Of a DNA stretch of 64,000 nucleotides, positions 35,118 to 50,479 are shown one piece after another; position 1 is the stretch's first letter; each line of letters starts with the position of its first letter. Position numbers and translations under genes: made by a program. This DNA comes from Lycium barbarum (lineage: Eukaryota > Streptophyta > Magnoliopsida > Solanales > Solanaceae), in NCBI RefSeq assembly GCF_019175385.1, contig NC_083337.1, forward strand, positions 50,010,938-50,074,937, written 5' to 3'. The notes below the pieces were generated by a model. The model worked only from the letters and a program-made list of their open reading frames with translations. It was not told the DNA's origin and made no database searches.

Positions 35118-38100
35118 TGTCACACCCCGACCTCGCTGGGGTGCGATGGGCACCCGACCCTTACTTAGGGCCGAGCGAACCCTCAGACTCTCGCTGCACA
35201 TAAAATCACGTCAACTTTTTTTTTCTTTAAAACAAATAATAAAGTACATAGCAAAACTTTTCTTTCAGAAATATTCTTTCTCGTGGCTTTCAAGCCGAAC
35301 AAATTTGTGATCATACAAAATTCATTACATATACAGACCGACAACCAATACCCACGACACTGTCTGCAAAGTCTCTAATAAGATCCCAAAAGCCTAACAT
35401 ACAGAATCTGACTCGGCAGCACTCCGGGAACAAATGGAGCTTGCCATCTGCACTAGAACATCTTCCATCTGTCTTCAACTCAACTGGGAGTACCTGCGCG
35501 GCATGAAACGCAGCCCCCGAAGAACAGGGGGTCAGTACGGAAATGTACCGAGTATGTAAAGCGGAAATATAACAATATAAGCAAAACCGAGCCAGAAGTA
35601 TAGAAATAGAACAGGTAGTATCGGATCCAAGTCCGAAACGGAAATACAGAGTGTGTGGCCAGGACCACGATATATATCATAAGCACGGGGTGTAGCCGTC
35701 TGAATCGTGATATGAAACAGAGGTACAAAGCCTAACTGGCAGGATCATCGTGCGGATCGGGGCACAGAGTGCGACTGACATACCCGCAACCGAAGCTAGG
35801 GGTGTAGAACTATAGCCGACTGAAGCATAGTCCGGCTCAATCATGCAGAAGCAACACCAACAGAATCATTCTCCGAATCTGCTGTCCAGAAATGTAACAG
35901 GCAGAACCATGCATGCAGAATCATAAACTTACACAAGCACAGGTAGTATACATTTACCTCAGGTTTCGGCCCTTTAGTGAGGGGCGCAATGGACAGTGCA
36001 CTGGGGTGTGCACGAATAACCAGGTCGCCACAGGGTCGCCTCTAGTGCACAAGTCATACCCAAGAGGTTCCAGTAGGCAAATACGGCAGTTAGAATGTCA
36101 AAATGCTTTACTTTCTTTTGAAAAACATTTTTGTTTCACACATATAAAAGAATCAACGCACAATTTCCGCGGCCATAAGTCCAGCGGTCGCTACCACGCA
36201 TACCGCAGCCAAGTACCCAGCGGTCACTATCACACCTACCGCGGCCAAGGGTCCAGCGGTTATAATCACACATACCGCGACCAAAAGTCCAGCGGTTACA
36301 ATCACACATACCGCGGTCGAGGGTCCAGCGGTCACAATCACACATTTGACATACCGCGGTCAAGGGTCCAGCGGTCTATGTCAGGCACAATCACAAGTGC
36401 GGCAGACGCGGTCAAGGGTCCAGCAGTCAATGCCACACGTCCGGCATGACGCGGTCAAGGGTCCAGCTGTCAATGTCGGACACGCCGCGGTCGAGGGTCC
36501 AACGGCCAATATTACATATGCGCATATTCACATAACCGGCCCGGGACTCGGTAAAACAGAAAACAACCATACAGAATGCCAAATTATCACTTTCCCAACA
36601 TAATCACACACGCCAGGATCATACATCACACAAGATTCAGGTATACCAAAATCGTATATCAGTAAGTGCGGGAGGTAAGTAGTTTATCCAAAATATCAGG
36701 GTAATATTTTCAAAACGTTTTAGATGTCAAAAAAATATATTTTATAAAGCTCATAAAGGTGGTCATAGCACCTATCGTATAGTAAACAACATAATAACCA
36801 GGAGCTACCTGCGAGCTCCGGACACAAGTACATTGGCTAAAGCCATACAGAATTTATATCAGGGTTTCTGTCCCCGTAATTGTTTCCATGAACATTAAAT
36901 CAATTCAGGTTCGTTAAAATAACTCCCGTTTAGTAGTCGGAACAATAGCCATAAGTTTCCTCGACTTATCGTATGGGAATAAGACAGACAGAACAATAAG
37001 AGAGGCATCGGGGAATAGCGGGCCCACCTCGGGCCAAGTCGAGGCGGCGGACAAGAATCACGCCCGTTAGACTCTACGGAGTCATCCAGGAAGGTTTCAT
37101 AGTGATCGGGTTACATTTGTACAAGTTATGGAGGTTTAACCACTTCTCTAGCAAAATGCGACTTTTGAAATTCAATTGAATTGAATGAATAGTACCAAAA
37201 ATCAATCTCGAGTTTCTATGAGCAGAATCGCCCCCGAGGCTCCGATCTTGACCTAGTACATCTAGGACATGCCAAAGAACAAAGGGGAAGACTTTACATA
37301 CCTCGATTGCGCCTTACGCTCGCTTGGCTTCAATTCCAATTTCGTCCAGAATCTACAAATGGTCATGTTTACCAATTGTCAATTTCAAGCTTTTCGAGAA
37401 TCTAAGCTTAATCACATAATTGCCTACCGAAATTTCGGCAGCATTTCCCCTATATATATGAAATCCCCGAGACTTAGCTCGGCTTAATATATCAACACAG
37501 CAACCCAACAACAACATCACTAACAACAACAAGCATTACAAAACACATAGTATGGCATAACTAGCCTTGTTTTCCACATGGTCCAACAACTTCCACTTCA
37601 ACTTCACAAACCCAAACTAGTATCAACATTTCCATATTCATCATTAATCAAGACCATTACAATGTGATTTGGAAGTATTTCATATCATTTCTATACAATA
37701 TTCACATGATATACAAAATATACAATTTTTTCACCAAACCATAATCCATCCAAAACTTCAAATCTTCAACATACATATTCATAACATATTTCCACCTTCC
37801 AATTTCATCAACCATAATCATAATTCACATCTTAACAACTTCATTTCCATAATATCATAAAATCATATTAAAATGACATAATCTTCTACAATCAATTTCA
37901 ATGCCAACGGACGAATTTATATCGCTATTTTCCCGTTCTATTCCGTTGAAACTTTAAATAAACTTGTTGGCAATGAAAAAGAGCCTTAATCATACCTTAA
38001 GTGCACAGCTACCACGTCTACTCTCTTATTTTTAGTTGATTTTTAGCTCAAATCGAAGGCAACGCGATGTAGAACACTTTTCTCTTCATGGGCTTCGGGA

Positions 38101-38640
38101 TTCGGGGCTCAGATTTTGATCAAACTTTATTTATCTCTCTAAGTCTTTCGTCCCTCTCTCTCTATAGAATTTAATGGATCTTTTCTGATCTGAAAATGCG
38201 GAGGAGGAGGCTGAAACCTCCCTTAAATAACAAGGAAATGGGCCTGACCCGGATTGGAATCGGGTTGGGCCCATTTCACTGCCCAGCTTGACCTTTCCGC
38301 CTTAAAATATTCATATCTCATTATCCCGATGTCACCTATAGGCCCACGACCTACCGTTGGAAAGATATTTCAATTATCTACAACTTTTATTTCTGGGAGT
38401 TTTCCCAATTCCAGACGTATAATGCCGTTGTTGCCCCTCCAAGTCAGGTCATCCGAAAACGATTTCTTAAAAAATTCGTTTGGAGGGCTTCCACTTTGAT
38501 TTGGCCCCAAGGCCCTTCACAAGTTGTGTTTTACTTTACATATGCGATTCATATAACTTGTCACGTGTCCCAAAAAAAATATTGACGTGTGGGCCCCACC
38601 TCAGTTAATAATCTGACGTTCAAAAATACGGGATATAACA
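35118..38640 (-). mobile_element. Reverse solo LTR, TGTTATATCCC family, TSD ATTTT
   Basis: Read on the minus strand it begins TGTTATATCCCGTATTTTTG (38640) and ends GGGGTGTGACA (35118). ATTTT is duplicated at 35113-35117 and 38641-38645. At about 3.5 kb it is longer than its relatives (3.1 kb), mainly from an expanded minisatellite (36160-36520). The minus-strand donor-like GAGGTATGTAAAG (intron start 37301) and the hairpin/acceptor module (35551 down to 35494) are present. Confidence 0.92.
36160..36520. repeat. Minisatellite, ~36-50-bp GC-rich units
   Basis: About nine imperfect units of the form 'accgcggccaagggtccag / cggt' plus a variable spacer such as 'cacaatcacacat'. Because many units are a multiple of three bases, open frames of 178 codons (35913-36449, +) and 75 codons (-) result, rich in Ser-Gly-His-Tyr. 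These frames are a by-product of the repeat. The equivalent position in sister LTRs holds fewer, different units (10100-10320, 59830-60150). Confidence 0.85.
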
Positions 38641-39464
38641 ATTTTCCTACGTATCAAAAACTATGAGTCTAGGATTATAAAGAGCATCACAAGATAAAGA
38701 AAAGAGACACGTTACGAGCATGACGATGTTGATAATGAATCTAAGTCTAGAAGTCATAAAGCTCATGATATGATATTCCTACGAAGTTAATGATCCTTAT
38801 ATGATTCCTATGATAGTATTTTCCTTACCTCTCCATGACTTTCCTATTTTCCGAAAAACTAAGAGCCTATGTTCACGAATAGCCATATGGGATAAGATAA
38901 GAGGTATGTTACGAAAGTAGTAATGATGATGATGAGTCTAAGTCTAAAGATACTAAGGCCTATAATATCATGGTTCTACAAGGTTAATGATCCATATTAC
39001 GATCCATTGATATTGTTCATTGACTACACTCACCTTATATGCTAATTCCTTCAAGGTGAGGTATAATGCTTATGAATGCTCCATAATGGACTCGGGGGTT
39101 CTCGACCTCATGTCACCCCGACATTGTTATAGATTGTCCATAAGCCTTAATGCATGTCTTATGACCAATGTTTCACAAAATTACAAATCTATGTTCATAA
39201 AAGATTTCATATGAGATAAAGGTGAGAGATATGCTATAGAAACGATAATGGTAATGATGAGCTTAAGCTGAAAAGATTATAAAGACTATCATACGATACT
39301 TATACGAGATTCGTGCTATGAATATGATGTTATTCTCATAGATTGTCTTTAAATTTAAATGTGTGCATTAATGAAAGGTTACGATACGCTTATGAGATGT
39401 ATGTGATGATAATGATAATGATGAGATATACCGATCCATGTTATGATGTATGTAATATGGTCGA

Positions 39465-39645
39465 GCCACTACGTGGCCGAATATGGAAGATGTGTATGTG
39501 AACTTGTCAAGCCACTACGTGGCCGAATACGGATACTGTCGAGCCACTAAGTAGCCGAATACGGATATTGTGTATGTGATACAGTCGAGCCACTACGTGG
39601 CCGAATACGGATATTGTCGAGCCCTATGTGGCCGAATACGGATAA
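39465..39645. repeat. Tandem repeat 'gagccactacgtggccgaat'
   Basis: Five copies of a GAGCCACTACGTGGCCGAAT core with spacers of unequal length, some with a GTGTATGTGA insert. ACGTGG is a bZIP-type core, but no role is shown. Just upstream, 38690-39300 seems to be three diverged ~200-bp repeats (shared AATGATGAGNCTAAGTCTA text). Confidence 0.8.
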
Positions 39646-40001
39646 TGTTATATGTGTATGAGCAAATACGATATTACGATGATGAATTATATGACATGAT
39701 GATGTATACACTATGATGATTCATGTACGATGATTATGTATATGTGGTATATGTATGAAATGCATTCATCCTTAAAGGTCGCGCAGGTTTTGCCTTCACC
39801 TCATGACTTATGATTCTCTATCATGTTTATTTCATTCATGCCTTACATACTCAGTACAATATTCGTACTGACATCCATTTTCTTTGGACGCTGTGTTCAT
39901 GCCCACAGGTAGACAGGAAGACGGTGAAGACCTATAGGAGCTATCAGCAGACTTTCGGGAGCACTCCATTATTCCGGAGGTGCTAATCGGGCTTATACTT
40001 T

Positions 40002-40003
<2 letters not shown>

Positions 40004-40079
<76 letters not shown>
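40004..40079. repeat. (AT)n microsatellite
   Basis: An uninterrupted TA run of about 76 bp inside the solo LTR. The 93-codon minus frame through it is an artefact. Confidence 0.95.
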
Positions 40080-40082
<3 letters not shown>

Positions 40083-41027
40083 TGTGGGCGCGACGGGGTC
40101 TTGTCCCGTCCATATGTCTAGTACTCTAGTAGAGGCTCGTAGATACGTACGTGTGGGTAATATGGTCTCACGATACTACTATGGTGTATATGTTATTGTT
40201 TTGATAGCCGAAGGGCGTATGCATATAAAATCAATTATGTTTTCAAATGAAAAATGATTGTCTAATGATTATGATTTGAATATAATTGATGAAAGAGCAT
40301 AAATGAGTATGACGAGTAATAGAACGAGCGGTGCTCGGTGGTTAGCCCCGGGTACCCGTCGCGGCCCTAGTCGGGTCGTGACACCTTGTTCCATTAATCA
40401 CCTTAGGAATCCATTAATCATGCTAGTTTCATTAAGAGCTTGAGGATTAAAAGAGGGTTCCATGGGTTCTTCATTCTAGGTTATTAAATCTTGATTTATT
40501 GATGGCGTTAGCTTCATGAAGCATGGAATTGATGATTAGAATCTATTATTACATGATTCATTCCTAATTAGTGGCTAATTTATGATATTGGAAGCTAGGG
40601 TTCATACCCAAATTTGGAGGTTTTGCCTAGAATCCAAATTTAAGTTATTTGTTAGTTCTTCTAGCTTATAATTGATGGGAATTGATCACATAGAACATTT
40701 ATTTCATGTTGAGACCTATAGATTCCTAATTCCATCTTTTTAGTTCATAAACCCCATTCCATAGGTCGGGGTTAGGGTCTTGAATAGAAGTAAGGCTTGA
40801 TGATGTTTCTTCTTGATTCTAATTTCATGATTCGAAAATGATTAGACTTCCATCATCTCGATGCTCAAAGGAAGGGAAAGGCTAAGGTTTTACTATTGGA
40901 GACTTTGCTGCTCGGCTATCCCGGTAGGTTACGGTTTACCTTATGGTGAGGCTTCGATTAGAGAAGCGTATGTTTAGATGATATTGTCGAAGAACGCATA
41001 TAAACCTTCGAGTACGAAGTTGGGCTG

Positions 41028-42314
41028 TGTAATAGCCCGTAAATTCGAGTTAGGTGTGAATGTATGGAAAACCAGTATTAAGTCGATATTTTAGCCATGT
41101 GAATCTATTTGTGATGAATTCGGGTGATAAACGGTCATTTTGAAGTCAAACCAAAAAGTGAAGTTCTTAAGGCATTCTAAATTCGTCTAAGGCTGAGACA
41201 GTGTGTACTTATGGCCAGTTTGCAGGTATTTACATTAGGAATTTGAGGAAACTCAAAACATGAAATTTTAGGTGTTTGAAATACCTTTCCACCATATATT
41301 ATGGATCTTAAATGGAGCTCTGTGCTAGAAGTTATGCCCGTTTTACTAGATGTTACGCAGTATGCGCGAAGTGCTGCACGAAGTGCCCTTCAGGTGCTCA
41401 ATCTCGCACCAGAGGCAGTGTCACTTCCTTTGCTGCGCGATCAGCTACGCGAAGGGGCCTCCAGCTACACAGCCGCGCACCGAAAATGACGTTTTAAAGC
41501 CATAACTTTGTTATATTTATTCCTACTTCGTTTTAAACCAATGTTTCTGAGAAAAAGAACACCAAAGAAGTCTCTCTAACCCTAAGGTGAGTCTATACTC
41601 AATCTCCATCAATCATACACCAAAGTTCATCTCTTTTTTATCATAAACCATCTCTCCAAACCCTAGGTTCTTGAAAATTCAAGAAGAGGAAGAAGAGAGG
41701 TGTGTGGAATTCTTCTAAGTTTTCTGAGTTTATTGTTAAGTTTGGGTTAGAGTAGAAAGTTCTACAAGATTAGAATCCGCTAGTGATTCATGGATGTGTT
41801 CAAGAACACATTTTAGACATTGAAAACCATAGTTTTTCTGTAAAAAGGGTATATGGGTAGAATTAGATTAAAGCTCTAATATTTCTTATCTAAAACCATT
41901 GTAGTGTGATTGTAGAACCTTGGTAATTACATTTGAGCGGGATTTGAGGTATGTCTATATTTCAAAAATTGTCGTTTCAAGTATGTCTACTTCTGAAGTA
42001 CGTTTATATTGTCAAAGCATGATTTGTATCTGGGAATCCTTCCTTGATTGTTTGTATAAGTTATAACTCTTGTTTGGTGGAAGTTCTTTTGGAATTAAAG
42101 ATGATTTCTTTTAGACAAGGTCATGCGTGTGTAGGGTCAAGCTCGCATCAAACCTTATACGAACTATACTACTTTGTGAAACTCATTTTTCCCATTAATG
42201 GATGATTGAACTCATTTTTCTAAAGATTGGACCTTAAACTTGTTTTGCTGTTGAATGGATTTCTTGAACTTGAAAATTGAATAAGAGATTTGAATAAGAT
42301 TCTAAATCGGTTAT
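41028..42314 (+). mobile_element. Partial LTR, TGTAATAGCCC type
   Basis: Begins TGTAATAGCCCGTAAATTCG immediately after the truncated LTR text and stops where a TGTTACACC LTR starts (42315). Its 3' part is outside the window or lost. A GC-rich patch with repeated GCGCGAAG / CACGAAG lies at 41355-41480, about 330-450 bp inside. Two overlapping 62-codon frames there are by-products. No target duplication can be checked. Confidence 0.6.
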
Positions 42315-43653
42315 TGTTACACCTCGTAGTTTTTGTATGATGATTTTGGTCTAACTTGAGGAAAGAATATATTTTATCATATGAAGAGTTTTGAGGTAAA
42401 GCAAAAGCCTAATATGAAGTTCGGGAAGTCTAGTTTCCAACGCAATAAACCGTGCATCAATCCGACATCGGAATAAAGCATTGTGAGTGTTTTAAGATGG
42501 GCTGCCAGAGCAAGGATTTACCCTGCGCGAACGCGCATAGAGGTGGCGCGAACGCGTAGAGGAACACTGCTCAACTCTATGCAAACACGCCACAAGGCTG
42601 TGCTATCGCGTAGAGCAAATTCTAGGTCGGTGCAACCCGACTCTAGAACTAAATAAAAGGGGGCTTACCCCCTTCATTTCTTATCCAAACATCCCCAAAC
42701 CTCTCCAAATTTCTGGAAATTTCTCCCCAACTTCCAATCATCAAATTTTAACGCAAATTAAGTATAATCTCTGGATTTAGGCTCGGACAGCGTATTGTTG
42801 CGATTGTAATATTGTCTTGCAAGGGATTTTGGCTTGGATTAGAGGTGGATATTGAAGATATTGCGGTTCTAGGGAGTAAGGTATGAATCTTCCCTTATTG
42901 ATATTAATTTAGGTTATTTACGGAGGTAAAGCTACAAAATAATTGTATGATGAATTTGTTGGTTGAGGAATTGGATAAACATCGTGTGGGATGTTTTATG
43001 GAATATTTTGGTATGGATGATGATGTTGTTGACGTGAGAGTTGTTGTTGTTGTTGTGTTGGTTGTTGGTATTGTGATCTCGGGCTAGGGTTATAAACGGG
43101 GGAGATGCTGCCTGAATTTTGGCAGATTCTAAAGGGGTTTAATTTAAAGACTTGAGATAGGCATATGACTATAAGTCTAACGATAATATGGTTTCTCTTG
43201 AATGTAGATTTACGAGCTCGGGACAATATGTGTTAATTTAAGTAGTAGGAGATCAATCAGGTATGCTAAGGTTAGTCCCTTTCTCTTCCAAAGGCATGAT
43301 TCCTATATTATGATTCCATACATGTTTTCCATAACATCCTTGTTCCCAAAAAGCTAGAAGTTCATGATTCTTAGAGTTTCTTATGGTGCTAAAGATAAGT
43401 AAGTTCCATGATGATAATGATAATGCTGATGATTCCATTTTTGGAGATTCTAAAGCTTATGGTTTTGATGCTATTATGAGATTATTGAGGTATTTCATGA
43501 TTTTCTTGATTTTATCCATTGTTGCCGATCTCACCTTATGATAATTTTTCCTTCAAGGTGAGACATAGCGATGCTGATTGTTCCGTAACATAAGTCGGAG
43601 GTTACCATCCTTACGTCACTCCGATGAAGTAGTAACTTTTATCGGGGCTCTCA

Positions 43654-43721
<68 letters not shown>

Positions 43722-44432
43722 TCGTGTTGTACGTTTCGCAGCATAATATATTTATGGATCGGGCTGCACGTTCCGCAGCACTAGTATGTTTCATATGTAA
43801 GAAAAATGTTTTCTTTAAAAAGGCTAAGCAAGCATGGTATCCGCCTTATGAGACAATCAGATATACAGGTTACCTTTATCTCATGTTATGTTTGGTATCT
43901 CTTGTTATGTTATTATTCATGCATTACATACTCGCACATTATTCGTACTGACGTTCCTTTTTATTGACGCTGCGTTCATGCGCGTATGTAGACAGGTAGA
44001 CGGACCTCATTCGTAGGAGCTTTATCAGCAGAGTTTCAGAAAGGCTTCAGTTGTTCCGGAGCTGTAGCTTATTGGTACTTCTCTTTTGTGTATATACTTG
44101 GGCATGACAGAGTCCTGCCCCGTCCTTATGGATTCCTGTATTCTATATATATAGAGGCTCGTAGAAAAATGCATGTACCTAGATATTTCATGGCCTTATC
44201 GGTTCATATTGTTGCATAGTACTTAGGCAGCCTTATTGGCTTATGTTTATGGGCATGGTTGTTGATGATTACATAAAATTGTGCCATTATCTTGTGATAC
44301 ATGTCCTTACAGAGTATGACACACATGAGCTATCTTATGGCCCACCTATAAATAATTATGAGATGTATGTTCAGAGGTGCTCGGTGGGTTAGTTCCGAGT
44401 GCCCGTCATGGCCCTCTAATTGGGTCATGACA
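42315..44432 (+). mobile_element. 5' LTR of element H
   Basis: TGTTACACCTCGTAG to GGGTCATGACA, 2.1 kb. GC-rich repeats GCGCGAACGCG and CGCGTAGAG lie at 42528-42620. Donor-like CAGGTATGCTAAGG (intron start 43261). Degraded hairpin and GACAG end at 43931-43995. A long (AT) run is at 43657-43719. Confidence 0.85.
43657..43719. repeat. (AT)n microsatellite
   Basis: About 63 bp of uninterrupted AT inside the LTR. Confidence 0.95.
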
Positions 44433-44436
44433 AAAG

Positions 44437-44448
44437 TGGTATCGGACC
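44437..44448 (+). promoter_or_regulatory. Primer-binding site, element H
   Basis: TGGTATCGGACC, four bases after the LTR end. Differs from the initiator-Met PBS at two positions. Confidence 0.8.
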
Positions 44449-44505
44449 AGTTCGTCCTAGGGTGTATCTATGAGCCGTGTCCGGTAGAGTCCTGTTTATG
44501 GGTGT

Positions 44506-47798
<3,293 letters not shown>

Positions 47799-47802
47799 AA
47801 AG

Positions 47803-47814
47803 TGGTATCAGAGC
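47803..47814 (+). promoter_or_regulatory. Primer-binding site, element 2
   Basis: TGGTATCAGAGC, an exact match to the usual initiator-Met-tRNA PBS, four bases after the LTR end. Confidence 0.93.
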
Positions 47815-47860
47815 GAGGTTTGTCCTCGGAATGTCTACAGGCCGTGTTTCGTAGAGTCTT

Positions 47861-47894
47861 GTTTATCGGTGTGTTGTGCACCACATCTATAAAC
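47861..47894 (+). ncRNA. Leader stem-loop with palindromic loop (GTGCAC)
   Basis: Arms GTTTATCGGTGTG and CACATCTATAAAC pair at 12 of 13 positions, counting G-U. Loop TTGTGCAC ends in self-complementary GTGCAC. Starts 58 nt from the first PBS base, as in element 1. Dimerisation is inferred. Confidence 0.75.
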
Positions 47895-48675
47895 AGGAGG
47901 CTACAGGACATTTAGGGTGTTACCTTTCTTTGGATCTTAGATCGTGCGATAGAGCCAGCCGTAGGAAACGAATTCCTTTCTACTAACCTTTGATTTCAAC
48001 CAAAGAACGGTATCGACAGAAGACAGTGACTGATGATATTGGAAGCTAGACAGTACACAGGTAAGCAATGATATGAAAGATGTATGTTGGGGAAGTCATT
48101 TGAAGTATGATTGAAATATAAAGTTGAAAATCGAAAAGGAAAGTAAATAGAAAAGTGCCGCCGGTGCCGTTCGAGTTATGTATGTGAGGTAAGTCTCGAT
48201 ATATTCATACTTTTACTTGAAATTATTAGCCTTGTGTGGCTATGATACGTACGTATATATGTTGGCCCTGTGAGGCATTGTTGGTATTTCTGCGTGCAGG
48301 TGTTGGGATAGTAAGAAGTACAGAGGAACCTCTGCCCAAATTTTTTCCAAAATTATAAAAAGAAAAATGAGATATAAGTTCTTAACATGTCTTGAAAGTC
48401 GATACCGATAGAGTAAATCTATTATGTGGATTAAAGTTTAAGAGATACCCTCCATGTCATTCGTAAGAAGCACCGTCCTTATGTGGGAAATTTTTATTTC
48501 GAGAAAACATATATGAGCAGCAAATTTGCAATTTATTTAAACGGACCAAAATACGTTCCAACCACACTTTGCTTTAGAAAAGCCTATGTTGAAGGGCAAA
48601 AATGTCCTTATTGGAAGGATACAAAGCGTATGACAAGCAGTCGGGAATTAAATGGTTCGCTCACGACTCAAAAAA

Positions 48676-48740
<65 letters not shown>

Positions 48741-50479
48741 AGGTAATTATGTGAATTAAGTACTAAGAAGTTCTGCGATGTTTGTCGGACTCCAGTTTCC
48801 TCTGCTAGTAGTTGGAGAAGGCCTTACAGTAACATTTTATCAGTTCTCATCGACTAATTGGAGATGGAATTTGTGGAATAAAAATTTAAACTTGTGGGTT
48901 GTTTAGAATTAGATACATAGACGAAGGTAAATATTGAGGATTTAAAAAGGGGCGACACAGTAATTACATAGTCAGAAAAGTAAACGAATCCTCTCTAGAT
49001 CGGGGTGGGACCCGCTACGATAACGTTTTGGAAGTTGTTAAGACCCCGACTTGCCTAAAATTACGTGATAAAGGTCGTGCGGGGCAGTTGATGTGATTAT
49101 ACCAGCCTTAACGCACCTAAATGCATTAAAGTTTTAAGGTTAAGCGTGCTAGGGCCAGAGCAATTTTGGGATGGGTGACCCCCCTGGGAAATGTACTAAA
49201 ATTTTCACAAATATAGATATAAGAGACAAATAGGATGTTTGAGGTAACCTGAAGGGAATTAGGGTATGTGGAATGGTTAGAAACTTTATAGAGGTCGTGT
49301 GGGCTGAGACGGATTAGATTATTGAAAAGGAAGAAAGAGCAACGCAACTCTAGAATTAGAGTGAGTTTGAACAAGTGATTGCAGATGTCTTGTAAAAGAA
49401 ATGACAGTAATATATATATGTATGTGCAGGACTCCTCTTTTATGACTATGTTGATCGATAGGTGAACCCTAACAGCTAGTGTTGTAATATATGGAAGACA
49501 TTAAGTGCACAGAATTTATGAGACAAAGTGAAAGGTATGGTACAAAGGTTACGAAATAAATTGATATTGATTTTGCTATAGGCTGAGATTGGAAGCTTCT
49601 AATACAACGATATTTGGAAAGAAAAGAGAGTAATTGAGTAGAACATAAGAAGATCAGAACGTCAGAAAAGTTAAACGTAAGAAACGTAATTGAGCAGAGC
49701 CTCAAAAAAGAGCCGACGGGCAAAGCACGAAATTATTTGCAAAGAGGAACTGGAATGCAATAGTGCAGGGCAAAAGGAAAACCTATGGTATGGAACGATG
49801 AATCATGTGAATATCAAGTAATTCGATTATCGAGAAAGCAGAACGACAGAAAACGAACCGGTGTGAAAGAAGGGATAACTTGGCCGAATCTTCTAATGAG
49901 GAAGAATATGATTATTAAAAGATAAATTGTTACTTTAACTACATTATTTGAGGACCGGCTATCAGATAAGATTTTGTACTATGTGATCGAGAGTTCTCAT
50001 CGCCTCATGATTTTATTAAGATCTCGTGCGAGGCTAATCAAGTTATAGATTGTATAGAAGAAGGCATGGATATGGTATAAGTACAACCCCTTAAAAAGAG
50101 GGGGGGGGGGGAGAACGTATTATGTTCGACTTAAAACAGCATTACAATATCTTTAGGTGTTAAGCAAGGAAATCTATTGACTTGAGGCCAGAGCTTAAAT
50201 GTATCTACAAACCAAGAGAATAAAGGAAAAGAATGAAGATGCCTTAAGAAAATGCTTCTTGCCAATATGAATTGTGATATGTTTATGTCATGATTTGAAT
50301 CTCCCCTCCCCCCCCCCCCCCCCCCTCTATCAGGTAAACTGATGTTGTACCTAAGTATGCAGTAATATGGGGGTCCTTTGGATACTAGAACTAGTTCATG
50401 GACCACTAATCACATGAAACATGGAAAGATACGCCATGAAATTATGTGGATTATCGGTACGAAGTGGTGTTTGATCATA
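47895..50479 (+). other. Noncoding insert in place of gag-protease-RT (element 2)
   Basis: No gag or RT motif is visible. 48180-48360 resembles the post-coding region of element 1 (shared 'gtgaggcattg' and 'acagaggaa.ctctg' text, compare 20690-20800), yet lies near the 5' end. A run of 23 A's followed by (TA)n is at 48671-48738. A 5S-like segment is at 49090-49194. A C run is at 50308-50325 and a purine tract at 50096-50113. The longest frame (50131-50406, -) is a shadow of the C run. Confidence 0.6.
49090..49194 (+). pseudogene. 5S-rRNA-derived sequence
   Basis: Matches plant 5S rRNA from its first bases: GATGTGATTATACCAGC at the start, GCACC, then GTTAAGCGTGCTAGGGC (the A-box region of the internal Pol III promoter), GGATGGGTGACC and CCTGGGAA (C-box region). 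The middle (about 49115-49135) is diverged. The usual 3' end and T-run terminator are not seen. Cassandra-type retrotransposons carry 5S in their LTRs, but here only one copy is present, inside an internal region. Whether it still recruits Pol III factors is unknown. Confidence 0.75.

Larger units (their letters stand above)
33559..40383 (+). mobile_element. Solo LTR, TGTTACACC family, TSD CCTTG, split by a reverse solo LTR
   Basis: Begins TGTTACACCTTGGAAAATTTC and ends GTCGGGTCGTGACA, with exact CCTTG at 33554-33558 and 40384-40388. Interrupted at 35117 and resumed after 38645. It carries ACGGNCCGTA palindromes at 34075-34250, including the 19-bp TTTTTACGGCCCGTAAAAA at 34231-34249, a donor-like AAAGGTATGCAAGG (intron start 35045), tandem repeats at 39465-39645, and the TCAGTAC hairpin and GCCCACAG end at 39851-39908. 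No coding content. Confidence 0.9.
32757..41027 (+). mobile_element. LTR, TGTAACAATCCG family, split and truncated
   Basis: Begins TGTAACAATCCGTTTAGTTG, close to the start of the LTR at 12644. It is interrupted at 33558 by a solo LTR and resumes at 40389. It carries the GGTAGGTTACGGTTTACC block (40924) also seen near 23370, then is interrupted at 41028 by another LTR start. Its own 3' end is not in the window. A GC-rich palindromic stretch (GCGGTACCGC near 33283) lies about 530 bp inside, where other LTRs carry TACGG palindromes. The 125-codon frame at 32939-33316 is LTR sequence, not a gene. Confidence 0.75.

Noticed and set aside
36136..36363. 75-codon Cys/Trp/Arg-rich minus-strand frame
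   Set aside because: A by-product of the minisatellite; the frame repeats with the unit.
36160..36520. CRISPR-like regularly spaced repeats
   Set aside because: Units and spacers both vary in length and sequence, no cas genes are present, and the context is plant LTR.
41301..41497. Two overlapping 62-codon GC-rich frames as a small gene
   Set aside because: They lie in the palindromic GC-rich patch of an LTR at the position where sister LTRs carry noncoding cassettes.
49034..49480. Complete Cassandra element around the 5S-like segment
   Set aside because: Only one 5S copy is present and I could not find matching TG...CA ends, a second LTR or a TSD.
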